Position numbers and translations under genes: made by a program | In this document: positions 54,075-64,000 of the stretch, one piece after another | Layout: each line of letters begins with the position of its first letter | Numbering within the stretch: position 1 is the first letter of the stretch | Notes under the pieces: model-generated | What the model was told of the DNA's origin: nothing | The model's input: the letters and a program-made list of their open reading frames with translations, nothing else | Databases searched by the model: none | From: Winogradskyella psychrotolerans RS-3 | GTDB taxonomy: Bacteria; Bacteroidota; Bacteroidia; Flavobacteriales; Flavobacteriaceae | Reading direction: 5' to 3' | DNA length: 64,000 bases | Assembly: GCF_000427335.1 (NCBI RefSeq) | Contig: NZ_ATMR01000164.1 | Location: 33,782-97,781, forward strand

Positions 54075-54147
54075 TCTTAATAACTTTCGACTTATAATTA
54101 AAATGTAAAATTAGATTTCTGCTTTCGCAGGAATTAAAAAATTGATA

Positions 54148-55377
54148 ATGGCAAAGGAAGAATTAGAATGTTCATTTTGTGGTAGGAAAAAGCCAGAGAC
54201 CAGCTTGCTAATAGCAGGTTTGGATGCACATATTTGTGATCGTTGTATTGAACAAGCACATGGTATTGTTATAGAAGAGTCTAAACAATCTGGAAATTCA
54301 GAATTAAGCTCAGAATTGATACTTAAAAAGCCCAAAGAAATTAAAGGCTTTTTAGACGAGTATATCATAGGGCAAGAAAACACTAAACGTGTAATGTCTG
54401 TTGCAGTTTACAACCACTATAAGCGTTTATTACAGCCACCATCTGACGATGATATTGAGATACAAAAAAGTAATATCATTATGGTTGGGCAAACAGGTAC
54501 AGGTAAAACATTAATGGCTAAGACCATTTCTAAAATGTTAAATGTCCCTTTAGCAATTGTTGATGCTACCGTACTTACAGAAGCCGGTTATGTGGGTGAA
54601 GATGTTGAGAGCATATTAACACGCTTATTACAAGCTGCAGACTACAATCTTGAAAAAGCAGAACGTGGTATTGTTTTTATTGATGAAATTGATAAGATTG
54701 CACGTAAAAGCGATAATCCATCGATAACTAGAGATGTTTCGGGCGAAGGAGTACAGCAAGCCTTATTAAAACTTTTGGAAGGAACCGTGGTTAATGTACC
54801 GCCAAAAGGTGGTCGTAAGCATCCTGATCAAAAGTTTATTGAAGTTAATACCGAAAATATTTTATTTATTGCAGGTGGAGCTTTTGATGGTATTGAACGT
54901 GCCATTTCCAAACGTTTAAACATGCAAGCTATGGGTTATAGCGCCATGAAAACCGATAATATAGATAAGGATAACATTCTACAATATATTATTCCTAAAG
55001 ATTTAAAAGATTTTGGATTAATACCAGAAATTATAGGTCGTTTACCTGTATTAACATACATGGACCCTTTAGATGCTAAAACATTAAGAGCTATACTGAC
55101 GGAACCTAAAAATGCCATTATTAAACAATACAAAAAATTGTTTGAGATGGATGACGTTGAGTTTACAATTACAGATGGTGCTTTAGATTATATTGTTGGA
55201 AAAGCAATTGAATACAAGCTTGGTGCTCGTGGTTTAAGATCGCTTTGTGAAGAGATTTTAACAGATGCTATGTTTGAACTACCTAGTTCGGACGAAACGA
55301 AGTTAAACGTTACAAAAGCTTTTGCTGAGGATCGTTTAAACAAATCCACAATTAAAAAATTGAAAGCCGTCTCATAA
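54148..55377 (+). CDS. clpX: ATP-dependent Clp protease ATP-binding subunit ClpX
   Basis: ClpX unfolds tagged proteins and feeds them to ClpP. From [15 protein letters not shown] it has 409 residues: an N-terminal four-cysteine zinc domain (CSFCG, then CDRC), Walker [14 protein letters not shown] near residue 115, Walker [14 protein letters not shown], the pore loop in the [10 protein letters not shown] region, and sensor-2 GARGLRS. An ATG two codons earlier is less likely. A half-copy of the dispersed CCTGC repeat lies just before the gene. Confidence 0.97.
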   Translation: MAKEELECSFCGRKKPETSLLIAGLDAHICDRCIEQAHGIVIEESKQSGNSELSSELILKKPKEIKGFLDEYIIGQENTKRVMSVAVYNHYKRLLQPPSDDDIEIQKSNIIMVGQTGTGKTLMAKTISKMLNVPLAIVDATVLTEAGYVGEDVESILTRLLQAADYNLEKAERGIVFIDEIDKIARKSDNPSITRDVSGEGVQQALLKLLEGTVVNVPPKGGRKHPDQKFIEVNTENILFIAGGAFDGIERAISKRLNMQAMGYSAMKTDNIDKDNILQYIIPKDLKDFGLIPEIIGRLPVLTYMDPLDAKTLRAILTEPKNAIIKQYKKLFEMDDVEFTITDGALDYIVGKAIEYKLGARGLRSLCEEILTDAMFELPSSDETKLNVTKAFAEDRLNKSTIKKLKAVS

Positions 55378-55403
55378 ATTTCAATATTACATCATAAAAA
55401 AAG

Positions 55404-55436
55404 CCACAATTTCAATATTAGAAATTGTGGTTTTTT
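55404..55436 (+). terminator. Intrinsic terminator of clpX
   Basis: A perfect 10-bp stem (CCACAATTTC at 55404-55413 with its complement at 55421-55430) is followed by six T. Confidence 0.9.
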
Positions 55437-55703
55437 CGTTTAGTTAGGGATTGATTAATTAAATATTGCACGCAATACTTTATATATAATGAGGGAATTT
55501 AAATTAATGATAGCACATTTATTTACCGCTAATATATAGGCATAAATTAAAGTAAGCTGAATTTGATTTTTTTATTAGACAAAACTTATAAGATTGTCGT
55601 TATAGTGACAAGATGTGTTTTTATTAGCGATAAAGTGTACCCTAAATAAAAGCATCTATATTAAAGCTATTATTTGGTCTAATGTCTATACTATTAACAA
55701 TTT

Positions 55704-57221
55704 TTACTGGTAATTAAGCTGTAGCAACTCTTCAAGATATTTTCTGCTATTAGATAACCGTGGCACTTTATGCTGACCACCAAGCCTATCGTTCTCTTTA
55801 AACCAATCGTAGAACAAATTTGGTCTTGCACTGTGAATTTTTGGTTTATTGAGCGTCATATTATTAAGACGTTTTGCTTCATAATCTGAGTTTAGAGATT
55901 TTAAAGAATTATCAAACAACTCTTCAAAATGAGACATATTATCAGGGGGTCTTTTAAATTCTATGATCCACTCATGCGCTCCTTTTTCTTTACCTTCCAT
56001 AAAAACAGGAGCAGCAGTGTAATCCACAATTTCAGCTGAAGTATCCTCACAAACTTTACGCAGTGCTTCCTCTGCATTTTCTATAATTAACTCTTCACCA
56101 AAAGCGTTAATATGGTGTTTCGTTCTTCCCGACACCTTAATCCTATGCGGACTTAAACTTACAAAACGTATAGTATCTCCAATTTTGTATCTCCACAAAC
56201 CAGCGTTAGTGGTGATAATAACCGCATAATTAGTATTTAGTTTAACATCGCTTAGAGGAATCACTATTTGTTCTTCAGTGCCATAGGAAGTCATAGGAAT
56301 AAATTCATAGAAAATTCCATAATCTAGCATCAACAATAAATCACTAGAATTATTCTGATCTTGAATAGCAAAGAAACCTTCGGAGGCATTATAGATTTCG
56401 TAATATCTAAATTTATCAGAAGGTAAAATAGCCTTATACTGTTCTACATAGGGATTGAAATTTACTCCACCATGAAAGTATACTTCTAGATTTGGCCAAA
56501 TATCAAAAAGATTGTCTTTACCCGTTTTTTCTAAAACATTATTTAGTAAAACCAACATCCAAGACGGCACACCTGCTAAACTTGTTACGTTTTCTTCTAC
56601 CGTTTCTTCAACAATAGCTTGCATCTTATGCTCCCAATCACTCATCAACGATACTCGGTTGCTTGGTGTACTACTAAACTCTGCCCAAAATGGCATATTA
56701 TCAATAAGGATGGCACTTAAATCACCGAACACAGTTCCATTCTCCTTATATAATTCCTTACTTCCACCAAGGCGCAAACTTTTACCAGTAAACAATTGCG
56801 CATCTTCATTATTATTTAAATACATACACAACAAATCTTTACTTGCTGCATAATGGCAATCTTCAAGAGATTCAAAACTTACAGGAATAAACTTACTTTT
56901 AGCGTTAGTTGTTCCACTAGATTTGGCGAACCATTTTATAGGTCTTGGCCAAAAAATATTCTGCTCACCATTACGTGAACGTTCAATTAGTGGTTGAAAA
57001 TCTTCATAGTTGACAACAGGAATTCGCGCATTAAACTCTCTATACGTTTTTATAGAATCGAAATCATATTGTCTACCGATCTCAGTGTCCTTTGCCAGTT
57101 TTAATAAACTAAAAAGTAACTCGTTCTGTACTTCGTTAGGGTATTTTAGAAACAATTCAATTTGATGGAATCGTTTTTTCAAAAACCAAGACGCAATGGA
57201 ATTTACAATAGGAATTGGCAT
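55704..57221 (-). CDS. GH3-family acyl-acid amido synthetase-like protein
   Basis: This 505-residue soluble enzyme belongs to the GH3 auxin-responsive family of adenylate-forming enzymes (unrelated to glycoside hydrolase family 3). It shows the ATP-binding KWFAKSSGTTNAKSKFIPVS near residue 95, FHGGVNFNPYVEQYKAILP, YNASEGFFAIQD, and LWRYKIGDTIRF. Plant relatives join amino acids to auxin or jasmonate. The bacterial substrate is not known. It faces away from the DUF2797 gene. Confidence 0.9.
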   Translation of the reverse strand: MPIPIVNSIASWFLKKRFHQIELFLKYPNEVQNELLFSLLKLAKDTEIGRQYDFDSIKTYREFNARIPVVNYEDFQPLIERSRNGEQNIFWPRPIKWFAKSSGTTNAKSKFIPVSFESLEDCHYAASKDLLCMYLNNNEDAQLFTGKSLRLGGSKELYKENGTVFGDLSAILIDNMPFWAEFSSTPSNRVSLMSDWEHKMQAIVEETVEENVTSLAGVPSWMLVLLNNVLEKTGKDNLFDIWPNLEVYFHGGVNFNPYVEQYKAILPSDKFRYYEIYNASEGFFAIQDQNNSSDLLLMLDYGIFYEFIPMTSYGTEEQIVIPLSDVKLNTNYAVIITTNAGLWRYKIGDTIRFVSLSPHRIKVSGRTKHHINAFGEELIIENAEEALRKVCEDTSAEIVDYTAAPVFMEGKEKGAHEWIIEFKRPPDNMSHFEELFDNSLKSLNSDYEAKRLNNMTLNKPKIHSARPNLFYDWFKENDRLGGQHKVPRLSNSRKYLEELLQLNYQ

Positions 57222-57273
57222 GGATTGGCTATCTTTACGCTATTAATTAATGCTAAAAATACTAAATTTCTTT

Positions 57274-58064
57274 ATGCTTTATACAGGAGTCCTCACTAAA
57301 ATGCAAACCGAGTTTTTAGAACCTATTCAATACTATTTGGTCTTTGAGAATGACTTTATTCATGTAAACCAATTATTAAACAAAACCATTGATATAAAAC
57401 TGATTGGACACCAATGTTTGAGCTGCGGATTAAACAAACCTATTTACAGACAAGGTTTTTGTAAAACCTGTTTTTTTGACAAACCTTTTGCTGGTGATTG
57501 GATTATGCGACCAGAATTGAGCACAGCACATTTAGGTAAAGAAGATAGAGATTTAGATTACGAAACAAAAGTGCAACTACAACCGCATATTGTCTATTTA
57601 GCGAATTCGAGCAACGTAAAAGTTGGAGTTACTAGAAAAAGCCAAGTACCAACACGTTGGATTGACCAAGGTGCGCACGAAGCTGTTGAAATTGTTGAAG
57701 TACCAAATCGTTATTTAGCAGGAATTACCGAAGTTGCTTTAAAAGATTATGTAGCCGATAAGACTAATTGGAGAACAATGTTAAAGAACGATATAAAAGA
57801 TGAAGATTTATTAGAATGGAAACAAAATTAAAAGCCTACATTCCTGAGGAAGCCTTACCATATTTTATTGAAGACAACACAGAAACCCATATTAAGTTCC
57901 CTGTAGAGCACTATCCTGAAAAGCTAAAAAGTCTGAATTTGAGTAAAACTCCTCATTATTCAGGAAAACTAGTTGGCATTAAAGGACAGTATTTAATTTT
58001 TGAAGATGACACCGTTTTTAATGTAAGATCTAACGAAGGGTCGGTTGTAGAATTGAGTATTTAA
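57274..58064 (+). CDS. DUF2797-family protein with four-cysteine motif (frame broken two-thirds along)
   Basis: The family protein has about 260 residues. Here the first part (MLYTGVLTKMQTE to LLEWKQN) stops at 57831, and the last part continues in another frame from 57816 (ETKLKAYIPEEALPYFIEDN to VRSNEGSVVELSI). Adding one A near 57815 joins them as DLLEMETKLKAYIP, 263 residues in all. The N-terminal part has a possible zinc site, CLSCG then CKTC, near residues 45-65, and a GIY-YIG-like segment (YLANSSNVKVGVTRKSQVPTRWIDQGA). Function unknown. The upstream in-frame ATG at 57250 is disfavoured because the family begins at MLYTG. Confidence 0.82.
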
Positions 58065-58077
58065 ATATCTTGGTTAA

Positions 58078-58332
58078 TTTTCTAAACACAGCGTCATAGG
58101 ATCATCTTTAATTATCGGCTTTATAATTGTTGCTATTGTATTCTGGTTTTGGGCAATTTTTGATATCACCCGATCTCGATTTAAAACCCCTTATATGAGT
58201 ACCGTATGGTTTCTAGCTATTTTATTCTTTCCAGTAATCGGTTGTCTCCTTTATTTTCTATTTAGAAAAAAGCTTATTACTGAAAGCCCTAGAAAATTTC
58301 AGCCTAAATTTAATCGAAGAGACTTAAATTAA
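58078..58332 (+). CDS. Small PLDc_N-type membrane protein without a clear start codon
   Basis: The frame encodes about 84 residues: SLIIGFIIVAIVFWFWAIFD, then ITRSRFKTPYMSTVWFLAIL and FFPVIGCLLYFLFRKK, with a basic tail (FQPKFNRRDLN). This matches the two-helix phospholipase-D N-terminal family. There is no ATG, GTG or TTG between the upstream in-frame stop and the first helix. One extra T in the run 58077-58080 would connect it to a TTG at 58070, so an eighth lost base is possible; otherwise it is a truncated gene. Confidence 0.6.
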   Translation, partial: FSKHSVIGSSLIIGFIIVAIVFWFWAIFDITRSRFKTPYMSTVWFLAILFFPVIGCLLYFLFRKKLITESPRKFQPKFNRRDLN

Positions 58333-58377
58333 TCCGAGAAAGATTATTTACGCAAACCTCTTTTTCTTTAGGACACT

Positions 58378-58402
58378 GTCACTTCGACTTCGCTCAGCAA
58401 CC
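58378..58402. repeat. Copy of a GTCACTTCGAC-type dispersed element
   Basis: The string GTCACTTCGACTTCGCTCAG, ending in AACC, resembles short interspersed sequences of the CTTCGAC..GCTCAG type seen between genes in many bacteria. Only one copy is visible here. It lies beyond the stop of the response regulator gene. Confidence 0.35.
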
Positions 58403-58419
58403 ATAACCTGAATAGGTAA

Positions 58420-59154
58420 TTACTTAAAATAAGACAATAAATCCGATTTTTTAGAGGCCGAAACCAAAATTTCTTTTCCGTTACTTAACACTACACTACC
58501 TCCTTTGCCTTTTACATATTTTACGATTTCATTCACATTAACTAAATAGCTCTTGTGGACTCTGGCAAAATTGGCATCTTTTAGACTTTCTTCAATATAT
58601 TTTAAGGTTTTACTAACGAGTTTCTTTTTGTTGTTATTCAGATATATTTCGGTGTAGTTATCATCCGCCTTGCAATACATTATGTCTGCAGTATCGATAA
58701 CCTCAAAACCATCTTGTTGCGGAATGGTAATCTTTCCTCTCACAGAATTAGTCTTTGGCACTAAAACCTCATCTTGAAGTGCATCTTCTTTCGTTCTAAT
58801 TTCTGTAACGTAATCTACAGCCTTTATCAATTCATCAATAGAAATGGGTTTCATTAAATAATAAGACGCATGCGCATTTAAAGCATCGATTGCATAATGA
58901 TTATAAGCCGTCACAAATATGGTTTCAAAATTAATATCGCCAACTTTATCTAATAAATCGAAGGCATTACCATAAGGCATTTCTACATCTAAAAACACCA
59001 CATCTAAGTCATTATTTCGAATTAAAACTAAGGCTTCTTCAACATTAGCAGCTTCTCCTAATATTGAAATATTTGGACAATATTTAGTCAGATAATTCCT
59101 TAAAATCAGTCTACTATTTTCCTCGTCTTCTACTATTATGGCGTTTAGTTTCAT
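58420..59154 (-). CDS. LytTR-family response regulator
   Basis: This 244-residue regulator has an N-terminal receiver domain with the acidic pair near residues 9-10 (IIVEDEEN), phospho-acceptor Asp56 (VVFLDVEMP) and Lys in LMKPIS. A C-terminal LytTR DNA-binding domain follows at about 140-240 (IMYCKADDNYTEIYL, FARVHKSYLVNVNEI). It is encoded 74 bases downstream of its probable partner histidine kinase on the same strand. Confidence 0.95.
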   Translation of the reverse strand: MKLNAIIVEDEENSRLILRNYLTKYCPNISILGEAANVEEALVLIRNNDLDVVFLDVEMPYGNAFDLLDKVGDINFETIFVTAYNHYAIDALNAHASYYLMKPISIDELIKAVDYVTEIRTKEDALQDEVLVPKTNSVRGKITIPQQDGFEVIDTADIMYCKADDNYTEIYLNNNKKKLVSKTLKYIEESLKDANFARVHKSYLVNVNEIVKYVKGKGGSVVLSNGKEILVSASKKSDLLSYFK

Positions 59155-59180
59155 AGTCTATAATTTGAAGTGAGAAACTC

Positions 59181-59219
59181 GAAGCTCGAAGTTACTTCCA
59201 ACTTCCAACTTCGGGCTTC
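59181..59219 (-). promoter_or_regulatory. Long hairpin in the kinase-regulator gap
   Basis: Two 13-base arms (59181-59193 and 59207-59219) are inverted complements with one mismatch (a G-U pair on one strand). They enclose a 13-base ACTTCC-repeat loop. There is no long T-run after it on the minus strand. It may lower read-through from the kinase gene into the regulator gene or be a dispersed repeat. Confidence 0.45.
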
Positions 59220-59228
59220 AACCTTTAT

Positions 59229-61390
59229 TTAGTCTTTTTTAATTGTCACGATTACTTTTGTTCCTGCATCTTCCAATTCTTGAAAATCAGCTATCGTAAC
59301 ATCAACTTTATCTTTATACATCTCATTTAAAATGGCAACACGTTTTTTAATGTTGTTCATTCCCTTTGAATTCTGCTTTTTCTGATGATCAGTTTTCAAA
59401 GCTTTAGAACGCATCCTTCCAATACCATCATCTGAAATGGTAATCGTTATTTCAGCTGCAGATTTTGGTTGAATATGAATATTCAAATGTCCTTTTTCTT
59501 TTTATAGCGCAAGCCATGCCAAACCGCATTTTCAATATAGGGCTGTAATAACATTGGTGGAATCTGGAATTCTTCAACATCAACAGCTTCATCAACATCA
59601 ATAGCATAATCAAACTTATCTTGAAACCTAAAATGTTCGAGCTTGGTATATAAATTCAATAATTCTATTTCTTTTTTAAGTGGAATAAAATCTTCTTCAC
59701 TATTTTCTAAAACCGCACGCATCAATTGCGAAAAATCAGATAAATATTTGTTTGCTGTTCGTTCATCATTAGTCGCTATAAATGTATTCACCGAGTTTAA
59801 TGCATTAAAAATAAAATGCGGATTCATTTGGCTTCGCAACGATTTTAAGGCTAATAAATTATTTGCTAAACGCTGTTGCTTAATATATTTAAACATTAAA
59901 TAACCGGTAATTAAAAGTAATACCAAACCTCCAATTAATGAATAAATTATAAACTGTTGGCTTTTGTTTCGCTCTTGAGTTAATTCATAAGTACTTTTAG
60001 ATAATGCCCGATCACTTTCTAAAGATGTTATTCTATTTTGCTGCTCTGCAATGTTGCGGCTAAAGCGAGCTGCTTGAGAAATTTCTTGAATTTTTTTAGC
60101 ATATAATTCATCCACAACATCTTTATACTCGTCATTATAAGCTATAGTTTTTTCTGTATTACCCAATCTAGCATTAACTTCAGAAAGCTTACGGGTTGCA
60201 TCTAACTTAACATCTAAATCACCTCGTTCACCTGCTTCTTCCCTACTTTTCTCTAAGTACGGAATGGCATTCGTTAAATCGTTACTCAATAAATAGGCAT
60301 TACCAATTTTATAATTTTGCTTTTGTGACGTAATTGGACTTTCGTTGCTAATAATAGAATCGTTCTCAATATCTTTAATACCTTCTATAGCCAATTTCCG
60401 TAATACAATCTCACTTTCATATTCTGCGTTATCACTGTTAAACTCAGCGACTTTAACTTGTTCTTCAACAGCGCGTTTTTTATTTTCTTGTTTTGCTAAA
60501 TTCAACGAATTAGTAAAATAATCTTTAGCCTTAGTTGTCTGCCCTTGCTCACTATACACTTGCGCGATTTTAGAATTTAAATCGGTAACTTTTGGTGCTA
60601 TAAGGTGCTTTTGGGCCACTTTTAATCCATCTTCATAAGCTTTTACGGCCTTGTTAAAATCTTTCAGTTTCACATAAGCATCGCCAATCCCTTCATACCA
60701 CATTGTTTTCTCATAATTAGATAAGCTTTTTTCACCTAACTGGTTATATGAAGACAGACTCGTTTCATAATCACCATTGTTAAGATATGCTTTAGATAGT
60801 TTAAGTTTTACAGAAGCTGTTTCTACATTTTGAAGGCTAATCTTATAGGCTGAAATTGCCAAATCAAACTGTTTCCAATGTATATACACATCACCTAACA
60901 ATCCATAAGCTTCAGCACTTTGTACGTTACTAACATTTACATTTAAGGCATCACCAATAAACTTTATACTTTTCTCTGCATCTTTTTTAAGATAAACATC
61001 TGCAGAATCTATCATCTGGTTAAAACGCTTAAAATCTCCTTTATCTCTCCCACGCGAATCCGATTGTGTGGCATCTTCTACTTTAATATTAATACGTTCA
61101 TCAGACTTTATAACATAATAAATGGTTTCAAAATCAGGATGTTTAATAATAAGCTCATCTCCTATTTTAGCTTTTATATCAAATGAGCCATCAAAACTAG
61201 TAGTAACATATCTCCCGCCATTAACTAATATCTCAACATTTTTATATGGCTTATTTGTTTCCTTTTCGGATACGGAACCTCTTATGGTAAATAGAGTATT
61301 TTCATCTGCACTATTTCTATTTTGCCCAAAAGCTGTAAAACCTATGAGACAAAAGAGTAGCAGTATATAATATGTTTTAGAAATTTTCAC
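59229..61390 (-). CDS. LytS-type sensor histidine kinase with TPR sensor (frame broken in the ATPase domain)
   Basis: The gene reads from 61390. It has a signal peptide (LFCLIGFTAFGQ), a carboxypeptidase-like segment (IRGSVSEKETNKPYKNVEIL), about eight TPR units (residues 140-420), a coiled coil, one membrane helix (IIYSLIGGLVLLLITGYLMF), and the His_kinase dimerisation region with SQMNPHFIFNALNSVN. The ATPase domain begins QPYIENAVWHGLRYKKKK and then meets a stop. One more base in the T5 run 59493-59497 restores KKKKGHLNIHIQPKSAAEIT and the G-box SDDGIGR. The joined protein has 720 residues. Partner of the LytTR regulator downstream; probably intact in the organism. Confidence 0.88.
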
Positions 61391-61603
61391 TTAACTTTTA
61401 ATTAGTTGGACTAAACTACATACTTTATTTGGTTTCAAAAAATGAGCTATTCGAAATCCGCTTCCTTTTTCGGCTTAAAATGCCAAGTCTACTAAAATTA
61501 CAGAAGACTTCACTCACTCGAAATAGCACTTTACTCATTGTGGTTTTTAATCCCTGTTTTATCGGTAGAGCTTTACACCATAAATCAAAAAACAATGATC
61601 ACC

Positions 61604-62635
61604 ATGAAAACAATCAATTCAATTCTACTATTATTTTTAATAAGCTGTGCGCATCTATCAGCACAACACCGAGGAAATTATAATGAAATCACCCAAGATA
61701 TTTCTAGACAAAATATTCTAAGTTCTGGAAATGCGCAAATCTATAATCCAACAGCAAAAAAGCAAATTAACCAAACACTTCACCCTAGTAATATATTGAC
61801 TGTTGATGTAAAAGCGCTTCAAAATGTAAGTGCGACAACTTACACAGCCATATTCAATGTATCCCAAATGGGACCTTCAGCCGAAATTACAAACCAACTT
61901 ATGAAAGCACGTATAGACCAAATTAAAAATCGCTTAAATGCTAAAGGTATTACTCAAAACAATATCGCCATTGATGTGATTTCTTTTATTCCTATTTATG
62001 AAGTTGAAGTCACCAAGAAATTATTCAGTAAAACGTATACAGAAGTTCCTAAGGGATTTGAATTGCAACAAAACATTCATATTCAATTTACAAAAACCAA
62101 TCAGTTTGAAGCCATTTTAGAAGCTTGTGCACAAAGTGAAGTTTATAACTTGGTTAAGGTTGATTATTATATTGAAAACATTCAGGACGTTTACAAAAAT
62201 CTTCAAGATCAATTATTAAAACTTATTGAAGAGAAAAAAGCGTATTACAAGGTTTTAGGCTTTGACATGTCTGATTATAACGTGGCCATTGCAGATGACA
62301 AATATTGTTATTTTCCAAAAGATTTCTACCAAAGCTACCAAGCCTATAATAGCACTTCAGTTGAAGCTTTAGATAAAAACAAAGGTGTAACTACAGCTAA
62401 AAAACAAACCTCTTATTACTATCAGCCTTTAACTTACGAAAACTATGATGTCGTAATTAATCCTTCCATTTTAGAACCTGTTGTTCAAATCGGGATGAAT
62501 ATAAAACTAGCCTTTACACCTAAACCTATAGAGAAAGCTGCATTACCAATTGTAGAAACTAAAATAGACCATAAATACTATGTGATATCTCCAAACGGCA
62601 CCATCGATGTTAAAGAATTGAATACTAAAAAATAG
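61604..62635 (+). CDS. SIMPL/DUF541-domain periplasmic protein
   Basis: From MKTINSILLLFLISC this is a 343-residue exported protein; the signal ends SAQ. A SIMPL domain spans about residues 50-210 (AIFNVSQMGPSAEITNQLMK, IDQIKNRLNAKGITQNNI), and a looser C-terminal part follows. SIMPL proteins are periplasmic and form oligomeric rings in known cases; their role is unclear. Upstream in-frame ATGs would put extra residues before the signal peptide. It faces away from the histidine kinase. Confidence 0.8.
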   Translation: MKTINSILLLFLISCAHLSAQHRGNYNEITQDISRQNILSSGNAQIYNPTAKKQINQTLHPSNILTVDVKALQNVSATTYTAIFNVSQMGPSAEITNQLMKARIDQIKNRLNAKGITQNNIAIDVISFIPIYEVEVTKKLFSKTYTEVPKGFELQQNIHIQFTKTNQFEAILEACAQSEVYNLVKVDYYIENIQDVYKNLQDQLLKLIEEKKAYYKVLGFDMSDYNVAIADDKYCYFPKDFYQSYQAYNSTSVEALDKNKGVTTAKKQTSYYYQPLTYENYDVVINPSILEPVVQIGMNIKLAFTPKPIEKAALPIVETKIDHKYYVISPNGTIDVKELNTKK

Positions 62636-62814
62636 AAAGATAAGACCGCTTCACTTATAGAAACAAGGACAAAGACTTGCTTTATGAAGCTATAAAATTA
62701 TAGGTTTCAAATAAAAAAGATCGCTAAAAAATATCCGATTAATTTCTGATTTTATTAAGGGGAATTAGATACTTAATCGTGAAAGAGAAATAATAATTAA
62801 GCAAAATAAAACAT

Positions 62815-63980
62815 ATGAAAACTCAATTCAAAACCTTAATCCTAGCAGTTAGTTTAGCATCACTTACTGCTTGCAACGCAAATTCGAATAACAGAAATGA
62901 AGATTTAGCCATCTCCGAAATAGTGATTAAAACAACTTCAAAAGACAAAAATCCTGAAATTAAAGTCGCGTTGCTATTAGATACCAGCAATAGTATGGAT
63001 GGTTTAATAGACCAAGCCAAAGCGCAACTTTGGAAAATTGTAAATGAATTGTCTTATGCCAAATGTGAAGAACAAAGTCCTAATTTAAAAATTGCACTTT
63101 ACGAATATGGAAATGATAATCTTAATGCAGATGAAGGTTACTTAAGACAAGTAATTGCTTTTAGTGATGATTTAGATGAAATTTCAAAATCCCTATTCTC
63201 ACTAACTACTAATGGAGGTAATGAATATTGCGGAAAAGTAATTAATACAGCTTTAAACCAATTAGAATGGGGAGATAACAAAGAGGACTTAAAACTTATT
63301 TTCATCGCAGGGAATGAGCCTTACACACAAGGAAACGTCAATTACAAAGACGCCTCTAAATTAGCACATCAAAATGATGTTACTGTGAACACTATTTTTT
63401 GTGGTGATTACGATCAAGGCATTTCAACCAAATGGAAAGATGGAGCGGATTTAACCCATGGAAATTATATGGCCATAAATCATAACCAAGCAACAGTGCA
63501 TGTGGCGTCACCATATGATGATGAAATCTTAGAGCTCAATAAAAAACTAAATACAACCTATGTTGCTTATGGAACTTCTGGAAGAAAAAAATGGAAATGC
63601 AAGCAGAACAAGATGCCAATGCCATGAGCTATAATAAAGCGAATGCTGTGAGTAGAACCGTGAGTAAAAGTTCTCGTTTATACAAAAACAGTTCTTGGGA
63701 TTTAGTTGATGCTGAAAAGGAAACTAATTTTTCTTATGATGAAATAAAAGACAGTGAATTGCCTCAAGAATTAAAAGGAAAATCGACATCTGAAATTAAA
63801 ACTTATGTTGAAGAAAAAGCTAAAACACGTAAAAGACTTCAAGATGAAATTGCAACATTAAACTTAAGTCGCCGAAACTATATTGATAAACAGACTAAAG
63901 ATTCTAGTAATGGATTAGAAAATGCACTGATTAAAGCTTTAAAATCTCAAGCTGAACAGAAAAATTACAAATGGGAATAA
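62815..63980 (+). CDS. Von Willebrand factor A lipoprotein with C-terminal helix (frame broken)
   Basis: This lipoprotein (LASLTAC, Cys20) has a von Willebrand A domain at about residues 45-240. The metal-binding motif is LLLDTSNSMDG, and later strands include KLIFIAGNEPYTQGN. At TSGRKK the frame shifts: the next reading (MEMQAEQDANAMSYNKANAV) starts in another frame at 63591. One more A in the A7 run 63585-63591 joins them as GRKKMEMQAEQDAN, giving 388 residues. The end is a Lys/Glu-rich helix (EIKTYVEEKAKTRKRLQDEI). Function unknown; probably intact in the organism. Confidence 0.82.
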
Positions 63981-64000
63981 TTAATTGTTTCAACAAAAAA

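Noticed and set aside
55704..57221. Glycoside hydrolase family 3 as part of the glucan pathway
   Set aside because: The sequence is the unrelated GH3 auxin-responsive adenylating family, far from the glucan locus.

Overview
The window is a stretch of chromosome from a Bacteroidota bacterium, most likely a marine-type member of the Flavobacteriaceae. The evidence is SusC/SusD-type receptors, a type IX secretion C-terminal sorting domain, Bacteroidota-type promoters (TTG then TAnnTTTG), the short 287-residue primary sigma factor, AT-rich DNA and a typical flavobacterial envelope gene order.

Positions 1-6653 (minus strand) hold a SusC/SusD glycan-uptake pair. An ECF sigma factor and a FecR anti-sigma factor lie upstream, and a cut-off lipoprotein gene lies downstream at the window edge. 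The SusC protein carries an N-terminal STN signalling domain, so ligand binding at the outer membrane should feed back to the sigma factor. A small plus-strand lipoprotein of 11-residue repeats (7021-7437) and a LacI-type regulator (7500-8513) follow.

Positions 8983-28883 (all minus) form a beta-glucan (probably laminarin) locus. It contains a type IX secreted binding protein, an inner-membrane sugar symporter fused to a GH17 domain, GH30, GH17, a probable cytoplasmic beta-1,3-glucan phosphorylase (GH149-like), GH16, a surface binding lipoprotein, a secreted glycosidase fused to an outer-membrane beta-barrel, and a large membrane regulator with a LuxR-type DNA-binding end. The inferred pathway is cleavage and debranching outside, entry through the barrel-fused enzyme, import through the symporter-fused enzyme, and phosphorolysis inside. 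This locus has no SusC/SusD pair of its own.

Positions 29527-64000 are mostly housekeeping. They include tRNA-Leu and tRNA-Gly, mutS, a TrmH-type methyltransferase, folK joined to a deoxynucleoside kinase, a queuosine-precursor transporter, an AsmA-like protein, rpoD, rpsU and a gamma-carbonic-anhydrase-like protein. An envelope block follows (CBS protein, nadK, DUF6089, uppS, bamA, two Skp/OmpH proteins, murI), then pdxJ, a hydrolase, trigger factor, clpP, clpX, a GH3-type adenylating enzyme, a LytS/LytTR two-component system, a SIMPL-domain protein and a von Willebrand A lipoprotein.

Seven genes are each interrupted by what looks like loss of one base, in six cases within an A or T run of four or more: the glycosidase-barrel gene, the TrmH-type gene, folK/deoxynucleoside kinase, the long OmpH gene, the DUF2797 gene, the histidine kinase and the von Willebrand gene. 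Adding one base restores full family length in every case. Homopolymer sequencing error is the simplest explanation, and these genes are described as probably intact in the organism.
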